Source: Pseudomonadota bacterium (GTDB lineage Bacteria; Myxococcota_A; Bradymonadia; UBA4248). Taken from it: a stretch of DNA of 38,442 bases. The first letter of the stretch is position 1; each line of letters opens with the position of its first letter. The translations under genes were made by a program, and so were the position numbers. Location of the stretch: contig JAFRYG010000005.1 of the NCBI GenBank assembly GCA_017441205.1, forward strand, positions 1 to 38,442, in the 5' to 3' direction. The notes beneath the pieces are model-generated. The model was not told where the DNA came from, did not search any database, and saw only the letters and a list, made by a program, of their open reading frames with translations. This document shows, one piece after another, positions 1 through 8,156 of the stretch.

Positions 1-4
1 CGCG

Positions 5-394
5 TTATTCCAACATTATGTCGATAAGATCCCGGGTTGAGATTGTCATTTCGGTAAGAAGTTCTCTCTCATCCTCGTCCTCGTAATCATCGTCGTCCTC
101 GTCATAATCGTCATCGTCGGGGGTATTCGCATACATATCAAAGATAGTGGTCGTCTGTGCATTCATTTGCAGGTAGTAAATATTGCCGCTGTAGGATTCG
201 TATTCTGATGCATGACTGAGGACATTCCGGAGACATGTAATGATATCCGTATAGATCATGCCGTCGACTTCGGTGAAGAGGAATGCGGATATGGTGCAGT
301 TGTCGTCGTCACTTAGTTCGGGAAATGCGACATCCATGCTTAAGATGGATTTATCGGGCCAATCCGGGCAGTATAGAAAGTATATTGAGTTCAT
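5..394 (-). CDS. small acidic hypothetical protein (immunity-like pattern)
   Basis: A complete 129-aa reading frame with TAA at 5-7 and ATG at 392-394. I do not firmly recognise it. The protein is very acidic, with a run of Asp/Glu at about residues 92-110. A stretch near residues 68-90 (YSGNIYYL, then TTTIFDMY) followed by a C-terminal TRDLIDIMLE resembles small bacterial proteins of the pattern SGN..YL..TTTI..(T/S)..L..LI, some of which act as toxin immunity proteins; that is inference from memory of the pattern, not proof. No signal peptide or membrane segment is visible. No good Shine-Dalgarno precedes the start; a GAGGGT-rich stretch lies immediately upstream. No toxin gene is visible beside it, but the window ends 4 bases past its stop. 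Confidence 0.6.
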   Translation of the reverse strand: MNSIYFLYCPDWPDKSILSMDVAFPELSDDDNCTISAFLFTEVDGMIYTDIITCLRNVLSHASEYESYSGNIYYLQMNAQTTTIFDMYANTPDDDDYDEDDDDYEDEDERELLTEMTISTRDLIDIMLE

Positions 395-403
395 GGGTTG
401 TAT

Positions 404-431
404 GAGGGTGAGGGTGAGGGAGAGGGTGAGG
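404..431. repeat. GAGGGT simple repeat
   Basis: Four to five imperfect copies of a 6-bp G-rich unit (GAGGGT/GAGGGA), directly upstream of the minus-strand small acidic gene. It lies where that gene's leader or promoter would be. Function unknown. Confidence 0.7.
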
Positions 432-446
432 TAATGTGTAATGGAT

Positions 447-472
447 AGAGACGTGTCGCGACACGTCTGTAC
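447..472 (+). repeat. GAGACG palindrome family, copy 1
   Basis: Contains a perfect 20-bp palindrome at 449-468 (AGACGTGTCG and its complement) followed by TGTAC. It is the most symmetric of seven related intergenic elements whose shared form is GAGACG-N8-12-ACGTCTGTAC, all with GTAC on the right. Confidence 0.75.
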
Positions 473-489
473 TTAGTGAATCGTTGTTG

Positions 490-514
490 GAGACGAGTCG
501 CGGAACGTCTGTAC
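490..514 (+). repeat. GAGACG palindrome family, copy 2
   Basis: Reads GAGACGAGTCGCGGAACGTC then TGTAC. It lies 18 bases after copy 1 in the same orientation. The two arms AGACG/CGTCT remain complementary while the centre differs from copy 1. Confidence 0.75.
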
Positions 515-555
515 GAATTTTTTAATACATATAAATAGCGAGCCGTATGCGCACA

Positions 556-572
556 GCCCGGTGGAACCGGGC
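556..572. other. perfect hairpin GCCCGGT/ACCGGGC
   Basis: A 7-bp perfect inverted repeat with a 3-base loop (GGA), 18 bases before the larger hairpin at 591-630. Together they make 541-635 highly structured. There is no T-run, so it does not look like an intrinsic terminator for either flanking gene. Confidence 0.6.
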
Positions 573-590
573 GAGCACATAGGCGAGCTG

Positions 591-630
591 GCGTGCCGTA
601 GCGGCGGCCGGATGGCGCCGCAAGGCATGC
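591..630 (+). repeat. GTA/TA hairpin family, copy 1 (variant)
   Basis: Outer stem GCGTGCC (591-597) pairs with GGCATGC (624-630). It is separated by gta / aa from an inner stem GCGGCG (601-606) with CGCCGC (616-621). The layout matches the other hairpins of this family, but the right-hand TA is AA here. It lies between the small acidic gene and the 3' end of the VIT/vWA gene. Confidence 0.55.
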
Positions 631-651
631 GAACCCAGAAGTTAAAATATA

Positions 652-3600
652 TTATTTCAAATTATATTCTCCTGCTTTGATTTTATCTTGCTCTTCATTG
701 AGTCTCAAAGTCATGGTTTCGCTCTTTTGATTGCTGCGTCCCCAGTTTGAATAGAATGTTACGGTGATCGTGGCAGCGCCGATCAGGCTTTGTTCGTGCG
801 AAGCAAAGTAATTGGTATAAACTTTGTAGCTGCCTTTGGGGGCATATTTGTGTATATATTCTTCCGGTCCGTATCCGTCTATGATATCGTCGCTCAGAAT
901 TCCGCCGGTGAGCGAGCATTTGTTACCGTAAAAGACTTCCTGACCGCTTGGTTCAGTAATCATCAAATCGATATCGGTATTGTCGGCGTCCCACGAAACG
1001 ACGATGCGCAGGTCGCTTTCGAAGTTTATCTGGAACTGTGGATCGGTTTGTGGAATCGTTATCTTATTTCCCGTCCATCCCTGTCGCTTGCACCATGCAG
1101 CGAGTTCGTTGAACTCTTCGAGCGCAAGCACCGCGATGTTAAGCATATCGTCGCTGCCGCGATAGCTTTCGTTAAACCACGAAGTAAATATCACTTTGTG
1201 ATAGAGATCGAGCGCTTCCTGCGCGTCTTTGGCATTCTTGTTCTTTTTGGCGCGCATCGTGATTGTCAGGGCCAAATCTCTCCAGGATATCGATTCATCC
1301 GGGCGAAGATCTGCAACTTTTCTCAGGATAATAATTGCATTATCCAAATCACCGGCTTCGCGCAGGCGCCAGGCATATACTCGCAAAAGACTGACATTAT
1401 CTATCTTGAGTTCGGACAGGTTTGATAAAATTCGAAGTGCCAGTTTGTCTTGTTTTTCCTTAAAGAAAAGATGGGCGCAATCGAGATAGAATGCCGGGCT
1501 TTTTGCATATTTTTTGCGCTGGGTGAGATATTCTTTATATAAAGAATCGCTCGATTTATATATTTTTTGCGCATCTTTGATTGCAGTCAGATAAGGTGTA
1601 TCGGGGTCCCAATCCAGAATATCGACTCCGGCTTCGACATTGCCTTCGGCATCGCGTGACGCAGGTTCTTCGGCAAAGGATGTGGCGTATGCCGGACGTG
1701 CCACTCTGTTGGCGCTTGCGGATTGGGAAGATGAAGAGCGGCGGCTGGCCTGAATTTCTTGCGCGAACGCCATCTGCTCCGGAGTTGTGGCACGCGATCC
1801 CGAATAAACAGGAGTACGATGCCCGCCATCCATCATCATCATTTTAGGTCTTTCCGGAACCGAATCAGTGTGGCTTCGCTCTGGCATGGGTGGCGGTTGA
1901 GAGCTGTCTACACTGGATCCGAATCCTGCAGCAGGAATTTGAGATCCAAATCCTGCAGCAGGAATTTGAGAAAAAGCTTGATCAAAAGCTCCCCATGGGG
2001 CGCCGCAGTAATCCCGCAATGCCTCATCGGGTGAATTTTCGTAAGGATTGGGAAGAACCTGATAATCGACATCGGCATCGTCATCCCAATCATCGTCATT
2101 CCAGCGGCGAACGGGGCGTTTCTGTGTCTCAGGCGGTTTGATTCTGACTTTTGGGGAATTGTACCAGGCTACGCGCATCTTCCATAAATCGGTGAGTTCT
2201 GCGATCCATGCATTGTCATTTTCTTCTTTTTCTCGTGCGCGGTCGGCATCAGATCTGCGCAGCTTAACCCATTCTGCGTGCAGCGGTGAGTTTTCGGGCG
2301 GTTCGATATCGTATTCGAGCCATTGACTGAGGTTTTCGAGTACGAGCATGCTCGACACCGGGCTAACGATCGAAAACCGGCGTCCCAGGGCGAGTAGTTC
2401 TTCGCGGTTTTCATCGGCCTGCGGGGACAGAGCATCGACGCGGCGTGCAGCCCAGGCGGTTGCGAGCGTCTTGCCATCGACTGTCGTATCGGGGATATCG
2501 ATAGAAACATTTTTTCCGTCCGACATGACGACAGTTGCTTTTGATGTGCCGGGTTCGACGCGTCCTACGATGGTCACGCGTCCGGCGGACGGCATGCCGA
2601 TGCCTTCGACGTTCGAAAAACCGCTGCCGTTCAATTCGGCTACTGCCGTCGGCACTTTCAGAATTTGTTTGATTGCATCCTCACCATTGGCGATATCCAG
2701 ATTGATCGTGCGTCCACCGCAGATTCTGCGCATTGCCGAAACATCGCGGGCAGCGCCCGTCATGATGGCTGCCGATTTTGCTCCGAATTGAGGCAGTACA
2801 CCGGTCATCGTATCCATGCCATCGGTGAAGAACAGCGTCATGCCATCGAATTTTTTTGCGGCCACTTTTTCGAGCGAAGCGAAATCCGTTCCGCCGTCGT
2901 ATGCCAGTGCGTCGAGTACCGAGAGCAATTTGGTGCGGCCTCTGATCGTCTGTACGGGTTCGAGTACATTGCGGAATACATGCAGTTCGTACGTCGCATT
3001 TTCGGGCAAATGACCGATGAATTCCCTGGCTTTGGCGATATCGTCGGCACTTCGGCTGCCCGAGGCGTCCCAAACGATGCGGAATTTTGAAGGCATCGTT
3101 CCGGCGTTGCCATTATCCGCCGCTTTAACACTCGCCATGAAGAAACGTTCGCCTTTAAAGTTTTCGGTACTGACGATGGTTTCGGGCATGTTGGGCATGG
3201 CGACCAATATATTTTCGCCGGGTTTGACGTTTGATTCGTGGGATTCGACGACCCATACGGCCTGTGCCGAAGTAAACCGCTTGTCGCCCAGACCGCCCAC
3301 TGCGGGTGCCGGAATGCCTTGTGCTACCACGCTGATCGTGATGTCGCGCGTAGCGAGCTTTGTGTTGGGCATCGGCAGCGCCAGCGCTGCATCGCCGTTG
3401 GGTGCAATCATCAGCGGGGACGTGTATTCGACGCGAATGCGCCGCCCGCCCTGTGCCGGTATCGGATAAATCCGCGTGCGGTAAAAATTGCCTTTGACCT
3501 GCTCGACGAGCCCCGGGTCAATGCCCTTTTTGACTTCATTTTCGTAAGCCATGCGGGCCTTTTGTTTTTCGACGACCTGTGCATCCATCATCATGCCGTT

Positions 3601-4428
3601 GATGTCGATGGCATACCCCGAAACTACCGCATCGTCCGGGAGCGGGAACTCGAGTTCGCCTTCCATCACGCGGTGATTGGGATTAAAAATGACGAACTCC
3701 GTCGTCACGGTCGCATACATGCCGTTGACTTTTGCGTCGACTTTGTACGCCTGTACAGAAGGCGCGACCTCGGTGGATGCGACATCTGCGACATCGACGC
3801 GGAAAATCTGTATGCGGTTGGCCAGAGCACGCGTCCCCGGATCGATATTGTCAATCATGACAGGCGAATAATCGCACGACGTACCGAGGCATGAAATTTT
3901 GCCGCCATTCTGTATGCAGCGCCCCTCGCTACATATTCCCATGCATGTCACAAAATCGCACGGCTGGCATACATGGTCAACGCACATCGTTTTGAGGCGC
4001 CTCGGCATGGCACTGCCCTGCATTTCGCTCGGATCCCTCCAGGGTTCGCACTGTTCATCCGTCATGCACTCGAGGCAGCGCCCTTCCTGGCAGATTCCAT
4101 TTTTTTCACACGGATTCGAATCGCTGCACGGCACGCATTGTCCTACTTCGTTGCATAACGGGGCATCCGGATTTGTACAGTGCGCGTGGGACGTGCAGTC
4201 GAAGCATTGCCCGGCATTTAAGTAACAATGCTTATTATCTTTGGTGCAGTCGATGTAGCTTCCATCTGCAGCAGGACAATAAGTGTCTCCCGGAATATTC
4301 GTCCCTTCTGACGCATTCTGTTCATGCCCGGTGCCGCCGCCTGACTGGCATCCTGCAATCAGTGCAATCGCAATGACGCTTAAACGCGCTTTCCATAAAC
4401 CAATATTGCAGCTCAGTTTATAACTCAT
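652..4428 (-). CDS. VIT/vWA/TPR/DUF2135 lipoprotein
   Basis: A 1258-aa predicted outer-membrane or periplasmic lipoprotein. The signal peptide ends in a lipobox with Cys27 (LIAGC). Residues about 50-185 are Cys-rich with repeated C..G.C.(E)C spacing. A VIT (vault inter-alpha-trypsin) domain follows at about 200-345, then a von Willebrand A domain at about 425-580 with a MIDAS-like DASGS motif. A low-complexity Pro/Ser/Met linker, TPR-like helical repeats (about 960-1100) and a C-terminal DUF2135-type beta domain (VVSWDADNTDIDLMI) complete it. A strong AGGGAGGT site sits ahead of the ATG. VIT+vWA proteins are usually surface or envelope adhesion and scaffold proteins; the exact role here is unknown. 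The linker carries a 27-bp in-frame duplication at 1917-1970. Confidence 0.93.
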   Translation of the reverse strand: MSYKLSCNIGLWKARLSVIAIALIAGCQSGGGTGHEQNASEGTNIPGDTYCPAADGSYIDCTKDNKHCYLNAGQCFDCTSHAHCTNPDAPLCNEVGQCVPCSDSNPCEKNGICQEGRCLECMTDEQCEPWRDPSEMQGSAMPRRLKTMCVDHVCQPCDFVTCMGICSEGRCIQNGGKISCLGTSCDYSPVMIDNIDPGTRALANRIQIFRVDVADVASTEVAPSVQAYKVDAKVNGMYATVTTEFVIFNPNHRVMEGELEFPLPDDAVVSGYAIDINGMMMDAQVVEKQKARMAYENEVKKGIDPGLVEQVKGNFYRTRIYPIPAQGGRRIRVEYTSPLMIAPNGDAALALPMPNTKLATRDITISVVAQGIPAPAVGGLGDKRFTSAQAVWVVESHESNVKPGENILVAMPNMPETIVSTENFKGERFFMASVKAADNGNAGTMPSKFRIVWDASGSRSADDIAKAREFIGHLPENATYELHVFRNVLEPVQTIRGRTKLLSVLDALAYDGGTDFASLEKVAAKKFDGMTLFFTDGMDTMTGVLPQFGAKSAAIMTGAARDVSAMRRICGGRTINLDIANGEDAIKQILKVPTAVAELNGSGFSNVEGIGMPSAGRVTIVGRVEPGTSKATVVMSDGKNVSIDIPDTTVDGKTLATAWAARRVDALSPQADENREELLALGRRFSIVSPVSSMLVLENLSQWLEYDIEPPENSPLHAEWVKLRRSDADRAREKEENDNAWIAELTDLWKMRVAWYNSPKVRIKPPETQKRPVRRWNDDDWDDDADVDYQVLPNPYENSPDEALRDYCGAPWGAFDQAFSQIPAAGFGSQIPAAGFGSSVDSSQPPPMPERSHTDSVPERPKMMMMDGGHRTPVYSGSRATTPEQMAFAQEIQASRRSSSSQSASANRVARPAYATSFAEEPASRDAEGNVEAGVDILDWDPDTPYLTAIKDAQKIYKSSDSLYKEYLTQRKKYAKSPAFYLDCAHLFFKEKQDKLALRILSNLSELKIDNVSLLRVYAWRLREAGDLDNAIIILRKVADLRPDESISWRDLALTITMRAKKNKNAKDAQEALDLYHKVIFTSWFNESYRGSDDMLNIAVLALEEFNELAAWCKRQGWTGNKITIPQTDPQFQINFESDLRIVVSWDADNTDIDLMITEPSGQEVFYGNKCSLTGGILSDDIIDGYGPEEYIHKYAPKGSYKVYTNYFASHEQSLIGAATITVTFYSNWGRSNQKSETMTLRLNEEQDKIKAGEYNLK
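1917..1970 (-). repeat. 27-bp tandem duplication inside the VIT/vWA gene
   Basis: Two copies of a 27-bp unit (1917-1943 and 1944-1970) differing by one base. It encodes SQIPAAGFG twice in frame within the low-complexity linker. Such a unit can expand or contract by slippage without breaking the frame. Confidence 0.9.
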
Positions 4429-4574
4429 AACACCTCCCTAAACAGAATATGTCTAGCATGATTTTCTTGCTTGCTTCCAACGCCTTTGTATCAGAGTTGA
4501 TGACGGGTTGGCAATAACGAGATCGTTTTTTTGGGGGGGCACGGTTACGACTCAGCCGCCTTTCATTTTTATTT

Positions 4575-4771
4575 TAACAAACGGATTTGTTCGCAACTAA
4601 CGTTGCTCACTGTTTTGTTTTTGATTTTTAACAAACGGATTTGTTCGCAACTAACGTTGCTCACTGTTTTGTTTTGATTTTTAACAAACGGATTTGTTCG
4701 CAACTAACGTTGATCACTGCTTTGTTTTGATTTTTAACAAAACGGATTTGTTCGCAACTAACGTTGCTCAC
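4575..4771. repeat. ~54-bp tandem repeat, about 3.7 copies
   Basis: Units start at 4575, 4629, 4682 and 4735 (periods 54, 53, 53). Each holds two small inverted repeats: AACAAA-cgga-TTTGTT and GCAAC-taa-cGTTGC. Copies differ by a few substitutions and one or two single-base indels. It fills much of the 557-base gap between the VIT/vWA gene and the alkyltransferase, which are divergently transcribed, so it lies upstream of both. It is too few in copies and has no spacers, so it is not CRISPR. Confidence 0.95.
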
Positions 4772-4883
4772 ATTTTTATTGCGAATGTTATCATGTTTGG
4801 AGGATGAAAAACAAAAATGATTGTGGATTCCAAAGGACTCAGCCCTTTGGCGGGGTGGGGCAGAGTCCCGGCTGAATAGTAAC

Positions 4884-4903
4884 GGGGCACGGAACGTCTG
4901 TAC
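4884..4903 (+). repeat. GAGACG palindrome family, copy 3 (right half only)
   Basis: Reads GGGGCACGGAACGTCTGTAC. The right half (GGAACGTCTGTAC) is identical to copy 2, but the left GAGACG arm is missing, so it is a decayed or truncated member. Confidence 0.55.
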
Positions 4904-4985
4904 TTGTTGTTATTGATTTGTTTCTGTTAATCGCGTAATACAATTCAGTAGGGGGTGGGTGAAAATAATCTATGAGTAAAATAAT

Positions 4986-5492
4986 ATGTATTATAAATGC
5001 AGATATAAAACGCCGGATGGATTTTCGGATATTCTGATGCTGAGCGATGGTACGAGTCTGACCGGAATTGCCTTTGAGGGATCGCGGGATATTTCGAAAC
5101 ATGAGCTGGATTGTCCGGAAGCAGAATTGGCTATTTTTGTTGAAACCCGTCGCTGGCTCGACATCTATTTTTCCGGGAAGCAACCCGATTTTATGCCGGC
5201 CTATATCATTCATGATCTGACGCCTTTTCGGCGAGAGGTATTGGATGAAGTATCCAAAATACCCTTTGGTCAAACGAATAACTATGGGCAGATTGCAGCC
5301 GTTATTGCCCGAAAGCGCGGCATTGCCAGGATGTCGGCGCAAGCTGTGGGCGGCGCGGTTGGCTGGAATCCTCTTTGTATTATTATTCCCTGCCATCGCG
5401 TGCTGGGAGTTCATGGCAATCTGACGGGATATGGCGGGGGCATGGCCAACAAGATTGCGCTACTGAATCTTGAAGGTCATTCACTGATGTGA
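4986..5492 (+). CDS. ogt: methylated-DNA--protein-cysteine methyltransferase
   Basis: A 168-aa suicide enzyme that takes alkyl groups from O6-alkylguanine onto its own Cys. The active-site motif IPCHRV is present, with PCHR at residues 135-138 and acceptor Cys136, preceded by the usual NPLCII context. The helix-turn-helix part (FGQTNNYGQIA..., then AQAVGGAVGWNP) that flips the base is intact. Length fits Ogt/MGMT proteins lacking an AraC-type Ada domain. The GYGGG segment after the active site matches the family (G.L.GYGGG). It converges on an AlkD-like glycosylase gene 37 bases downstream, giving a small alkylation-repair neighbourhood. No Ada-type regulator is seen nearby. Confidence 0.95.
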   Translation: MYYKCRYKTPDGFSDILMLSDGTSLTGIAFEGSRDISKHELDCPEAELAIFVETRRWLDIYFSGKQPDFMPAYIIHDLTPFRREVLDEVSKIPFGQTNNYGQIAAVIARKRGIARMSAQAVGGAVGWNPLCIIIPCHRVLGVHGNLTGYGGGMANKIALLNLEGHSLM

Positions 5493-5529
5493 GCATTTAT
5501 TGAGAATGGATGAAGCGGAGCTGCGGTTA

Positions 5530-6216
5530 TTATACTTTGAGCGTTTTTAGATATGTTTTCTGTGCTTCCGTAATTCGATAGCTTTCGATTGCCTTTTGAA
5601 TGGTTTTGTTGTGCGTCCAGTTATCGAGTTTTTGGTTTTTGATAAAAGGCAGGATCTGATCGTATTGTTTGGCGAGTGCCGTTGCGAAGTACCAGGCAAT
5701 CATCATGTTGATGTAATACTCATCTGAATGAATATCGGCGACCATTTGGGGATATCTGACATCGAAGCGATCGTCCAGAAAATGCTGCATGAGCATGCCT
5801 ATTCCAAAACGAATGGTATAGGTATGATCGGACTGAATCCATGTTTGTATATATTCCATCAATTCAGCCGGATGCTTTTTGAATACTTTTGGCGATAGCT
5901 GATCGCACGTCGCCCAGTTATTGATATAAGGGAGAAATTCGGCTGTCTGCCGAATACATTTGTCGAAGTCTTTGGTTTCGGAAATGATGAATGCATGGAG
6001 CTGATTTTCGTCGAAGTATGTGTGCGGAAGGCTTTTTAAGAAGTCTGCGATATCGGGATGAAGATACAATTGTTTTGCCAGTTTTCGGAGTGCGGGAGTC
6101 CGGACGCCGATGACGGAGGATGTGTCTACGGTTGGGAGGAGTTTAGCCTGAAAATCGCGGTATTTTGTGTCCTGTAATTTGAATAACTCGGTTTTGATAT
6201 ATTCTGTTATCATCAT
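5530..6216 (-). CDS. AlkD-like DNA alkylation repair glycosylase
   Basis: A 228-aa all-helical HEAT-repeat protein of the DNA alkylation repair (AlkD/AlkC) family, which removes alkylated purines without flipping the base. The family signature NWATCD is present (Trp101, Asp105), matching the Trp/Asp pair that contacts the lesion and deoxyribose in Bacillus AlkD. The N-terminal VIGVRTPALRKLAKQ and the C-terminal WTHNKTIQKAIESYRI are also typical. It begins 11 bases after the EamA transporter stop, so the two are probably co-transcribed. It faces the ogt gene tail to tail. Confidence 0.92.
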   Translation of the reverse strand: MMITEYIKTELFKLQDTKYRDFQAKLLPTVDTSSVIGVRTPALRKLAKQLYLHPDIADFLKSLPHTYFDENQLHAFIISETKDFDKCIRQTAEFLPYINNWATCDQLSPKVFKKHPAELMEYIQTWIQSDHTYTIRFGIGMLMQHFLDDRFDVRYPQMVADIHSDEYYINMMIAWYFATALAKQYDQILPFIKNQKLDNWTHNKTIQKAIESYRITEAQKTYLKTLKV

Positions 6217-6227
6217 CTGGGAATCCT

Positions 6228-7163
6228 CTACGTATTACTGGGTTTTGTATGATCTGTGATGGTCATGAAGACAATGGCTCCGATTGTGAGGCAAGCGCCG
6301 ATAATGATGCTCAGCGAGATACCTTCGTCAAAGATGAGCACGCCAATACCGATGGCCGTGAGGGGTTCGAGTACCCCCAGAACGGACGCTGTCGTCGCGC
6401 CTACCGTTCGCGTAGCGAATGACAGAGCTGCCATTGAGACGAGCGTCGGCATCAGCCCCAGTCCCAGGAGCAGGAAAAACGCCCGCATGTCTGGAATCCA
6501 GGATATTCCCTCCGGAATGGAATGTATCAGAAAAATAATACATCCGGTGATGAGCGTATAGAGTGACAGAACGGCAGCCGGGATTTTTTCAATACTTTTA
6601 TTTTTATTAATAATAACGATAAATATTGCGTATACAAATGCAGATAAAAATGAAAACAGGAATCCCAGCCAATGATACGATGCACCGGGGGATGGCTGGC
6701 ACAGCAGAATGACGCCGACAAACGTCGTACCTATGGCGACCCATTTCTGCCATGTCGGATATTCTTTAAGTATAACCATTATCAGGGCAACGAGGACGGG
6801 ATAAAGGAATACAATCGTTGTGCTGATTCCCGAAGGGATATACTTGTATGCGGCGAACAGGAACAGGCTGCTCAGGGAAAAGAGGATGCCCAGGCATCCA
6901 AGGATTCCGCCCTGAGCGATGGTGATTGGAACGAATCTGCGCCGTATGCCCAGGAATGATGCCAGGACGACAGCAGCCAATACATAGCGGTAGAAGAGCA
7001 CCGTATCGAGAGACAGGTGATATTCATTGAGCAGCGGCAATCCGAACAGGGGATTCAGGCCGTAGGCAATGCCGGAGATAATTCCGCAGAGATAACCGAA
7101 TTCCTTTTTTCGATCGTGGGGGGCTGTATTGTTTTTATGTGTCAGATGAAAGATTGCATGCAT
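6228..7163 (-). CDS. EamA/DMT-family transporter
   Basis: A drug/metabolite transporter superfamily protein of about 311 aa with ten predicted membrane helices in two EamA repeats. The first repeat covers about 25-145 (FYRYVLAAVVL..., SSLFLFAAYKYIP) and the second about 165-305 (LGVLEPLTAIGIGVLIFDE). It probably exports a small metabolite; substrate cannot be told from sequence. I take the ATG at 7161-7163; an in-frame GTG at 7173-7175 would add four residues, and neither has a strong ribosome site. It lies between the XdhC-like gene (upstream, 104 bases away) and the AlkD-like gene (11 bases downstream). Confidence 0.9.
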   Translation of the reverse strand: MHAIFHLTHKNNTAPHDRKKEFGYLCGIISGIAYGLNPLFGLPLLNEYHLSLDTVLFYRYVLAAVVLASFLGIRRRFVPITIAQGGILGCLGILFSLSSLFLFAAYKYIPSGISTTIVFLYPVLVALIMVILKEYPTWQKWVAIGTTFVGVILLCQPSPGASYHWLGFLFSFLSAFVYAIFIVIINKNKSIEKIPAAVLSLYTLITGCIIFLIHSIPEGISWIPDMRAFFLLLGLGLMPTLVSMAALSFATRTVGATTASVLGVLEPLTAIGIGVLIFDEGISLSIIIGACLTIGAIVFMTITDHTKPSNT

Positions 7164-7196
7164 CGAAGGTACCACCCACGCGTTTTGTGGGGTGCT

Positions 7197-7220
7197 CCGG
7201 GGGCTGCGGTGCAGCCCCGG
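7197..7220. other. GC-rich hairpin between xdhC-like and EamA genes
   Basis: GGGGCTGC-ggt-GCAGCCCC, extendable to about 10 pairs with one bulged G. No T-run follows on the minus strand, so termination of the XdhC-like transcript is not evident. It could be an mRNA-stabilising or Rho-linked structure. Confidence 0.5.
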
Positions 7221-7267
7221 GGCGTTTCATATTATCCACACTCTGGTCGTACAGAATCTTTTCTTTT

Positions 7268-8104
7268 TTACAATTCTTCCATCACTTTTAATGGATGTCG
7301 CGTGGCACTCATGGAATCGGCGAGTTCTTTGCCGTATCTGGCAGCGATGATTTCGACGATAATGGCGAGTGCGATTTCGTTTGCGGACTGCCCGCCGTGA
7401 TTGATTCCGATGGGGGCATGGACTTTTTGGAGTGCTTCGCGGCTGTAACCGTTTTCGATCATATCCTTAAAGACGCGTGCGAGTTTTTTGGAAGAACCGA
7501 TCAGTCCGATATATTTTGCATTGAGTTCGGGGCGTTTGAGGAGTCCTTCGAGGCAGGCTGCGTCACCGATGTGCTGATGTGTGACGATGACGAAGAAGGC
7601 ATTTTGGGGGAAATCCAGCTGTGCCAAATCTTCATAGGGGCTGGTGATGGTTTTGACGGCCATGGGATGTGCTTCAGCAGATGAAAATTCCGGCCTGTTG
7701 TCGATGACGGTGACATCAAATCCGACGTCTGAGGCATATCTGGTGAGTGCGGAGCCGATGTGTCCGCCGCCGAATATGAAGAGTTTTTCATGGGGCATGA
7801 TGGTTTCGATGAGGACTTTGGCATCTCCGCCGCAGGCCATACCGATGCCGCCGGATTCCTTGTCGGTCAGATGATAGGTAACGACGCGTGTGCGTTCTCC
7901 TGAGCGCAGCATTTCGAGGGCTGTGTTTCTGGCGCCGTATTCGAGGGAGCCGCCGCCGACGCTGCCGACGACCTTACCATCTTCGGTGACGCACATTTTG
8001 AATGCGGTTCTGCCGGGGGAATTCTGGCTTGCTTCGATGATGGTTACGAGCGCGAACGGGGTGGCGGCGGCTTCGAGTTGAGCGAGGTATTCGTAGAAAT
8101 TCAT
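7268..8104 (-). CDS. XdhC/CoxI-family protein
   Basis: About 278 aa. XdhC proteins bind molybdenum cofactor and help insert it, sulfurated, into xanthine-dehydrogenase-type enzymes. The N-terminal XdhC/CoxI domain carries VGSVGGGSLE and the family motif GMACGGDAKV. The second, Rossmann-like part starts with FIFGGGHIG and includes VTVIDNRPEF, VIVTHQHIGD and YIGLIGSSKK. Normally it sits with xdhA/B or cox genes; none is visible in this window, so its client is elsewhere or it has another role. The start at 8102-8104 has AAAGG nine bases upstream; an ATG three codons earlier would have no spacing from that site. Confidence 0.93.
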   Translation of the reverse strand: MNFYEYLAQLEAAATPFALVTIIEASQNSPGRTAFKMCVTEDGKVVGSVGGGSLEYGARNTALEMLRSGERTRVVTYHLTDKESGGIGMACGGDAKVLIETIMPHEKLFIFGGGHIGSALTRYASDVGFDVTVIDNRPEFSSAEAHPMAVKTITSPYEDLAQLDFPQNAFFVIVTHQHIGDAACLEGLLKRPELNAKYIGLIGSSKKLARVFKDMIENGYSREALQKVHAPIGINHGGQSANEIALAIIVEIIAARYGKELADSMSATRHPLKVMEEL

Positions 8105-8129
8105 GGATTGCATCCTTTATATATATGAG

Positions 8130-8155
8130 GGCCGCGCGTAAGCATTAGCGCGGCC
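8130..8155 (+). repeat. GTA/TA hairpin family, copy 2
   Basis: Perfect outer stem GGCCGCGC / GCGCGGCC (8130-8137, 8148-8155). Inside is an unpaired G at 8138, then TAA-gca-TTA. It is the shortest inner stem of the family. It lies between two minus-strand genes with no T-run. Confidence 0.65.
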
Positions 8156-8156
8156 G

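Larger units (their letters stand above)
4429..4985. other. gene-free region between divergent genes
   Basis: The 557 bases hold the upstream regions of the VIT/vWA gene (-) and the alkyltransferase (+), the 54-bp tandem repeat, and an imperfect hairpin around 4830-4850 (CCAAAGG..CCTTTGG). A right half of the GAGACG palindrome lies near 4884-4903. I see no coding frame worth calling and no convincing -35/-10 pair. Confidence 0.7.

Noticed and set aside
4575..4771. Possible CRISPR array
   Set aside because: The 54-bp units abut each other with no unique spacers between them.
7197..7220. Calling the GC hairpin a terminator for the XdhC-like gene
   Set aside because: No T-run follows on the minus strand, so only a structure is claimed.
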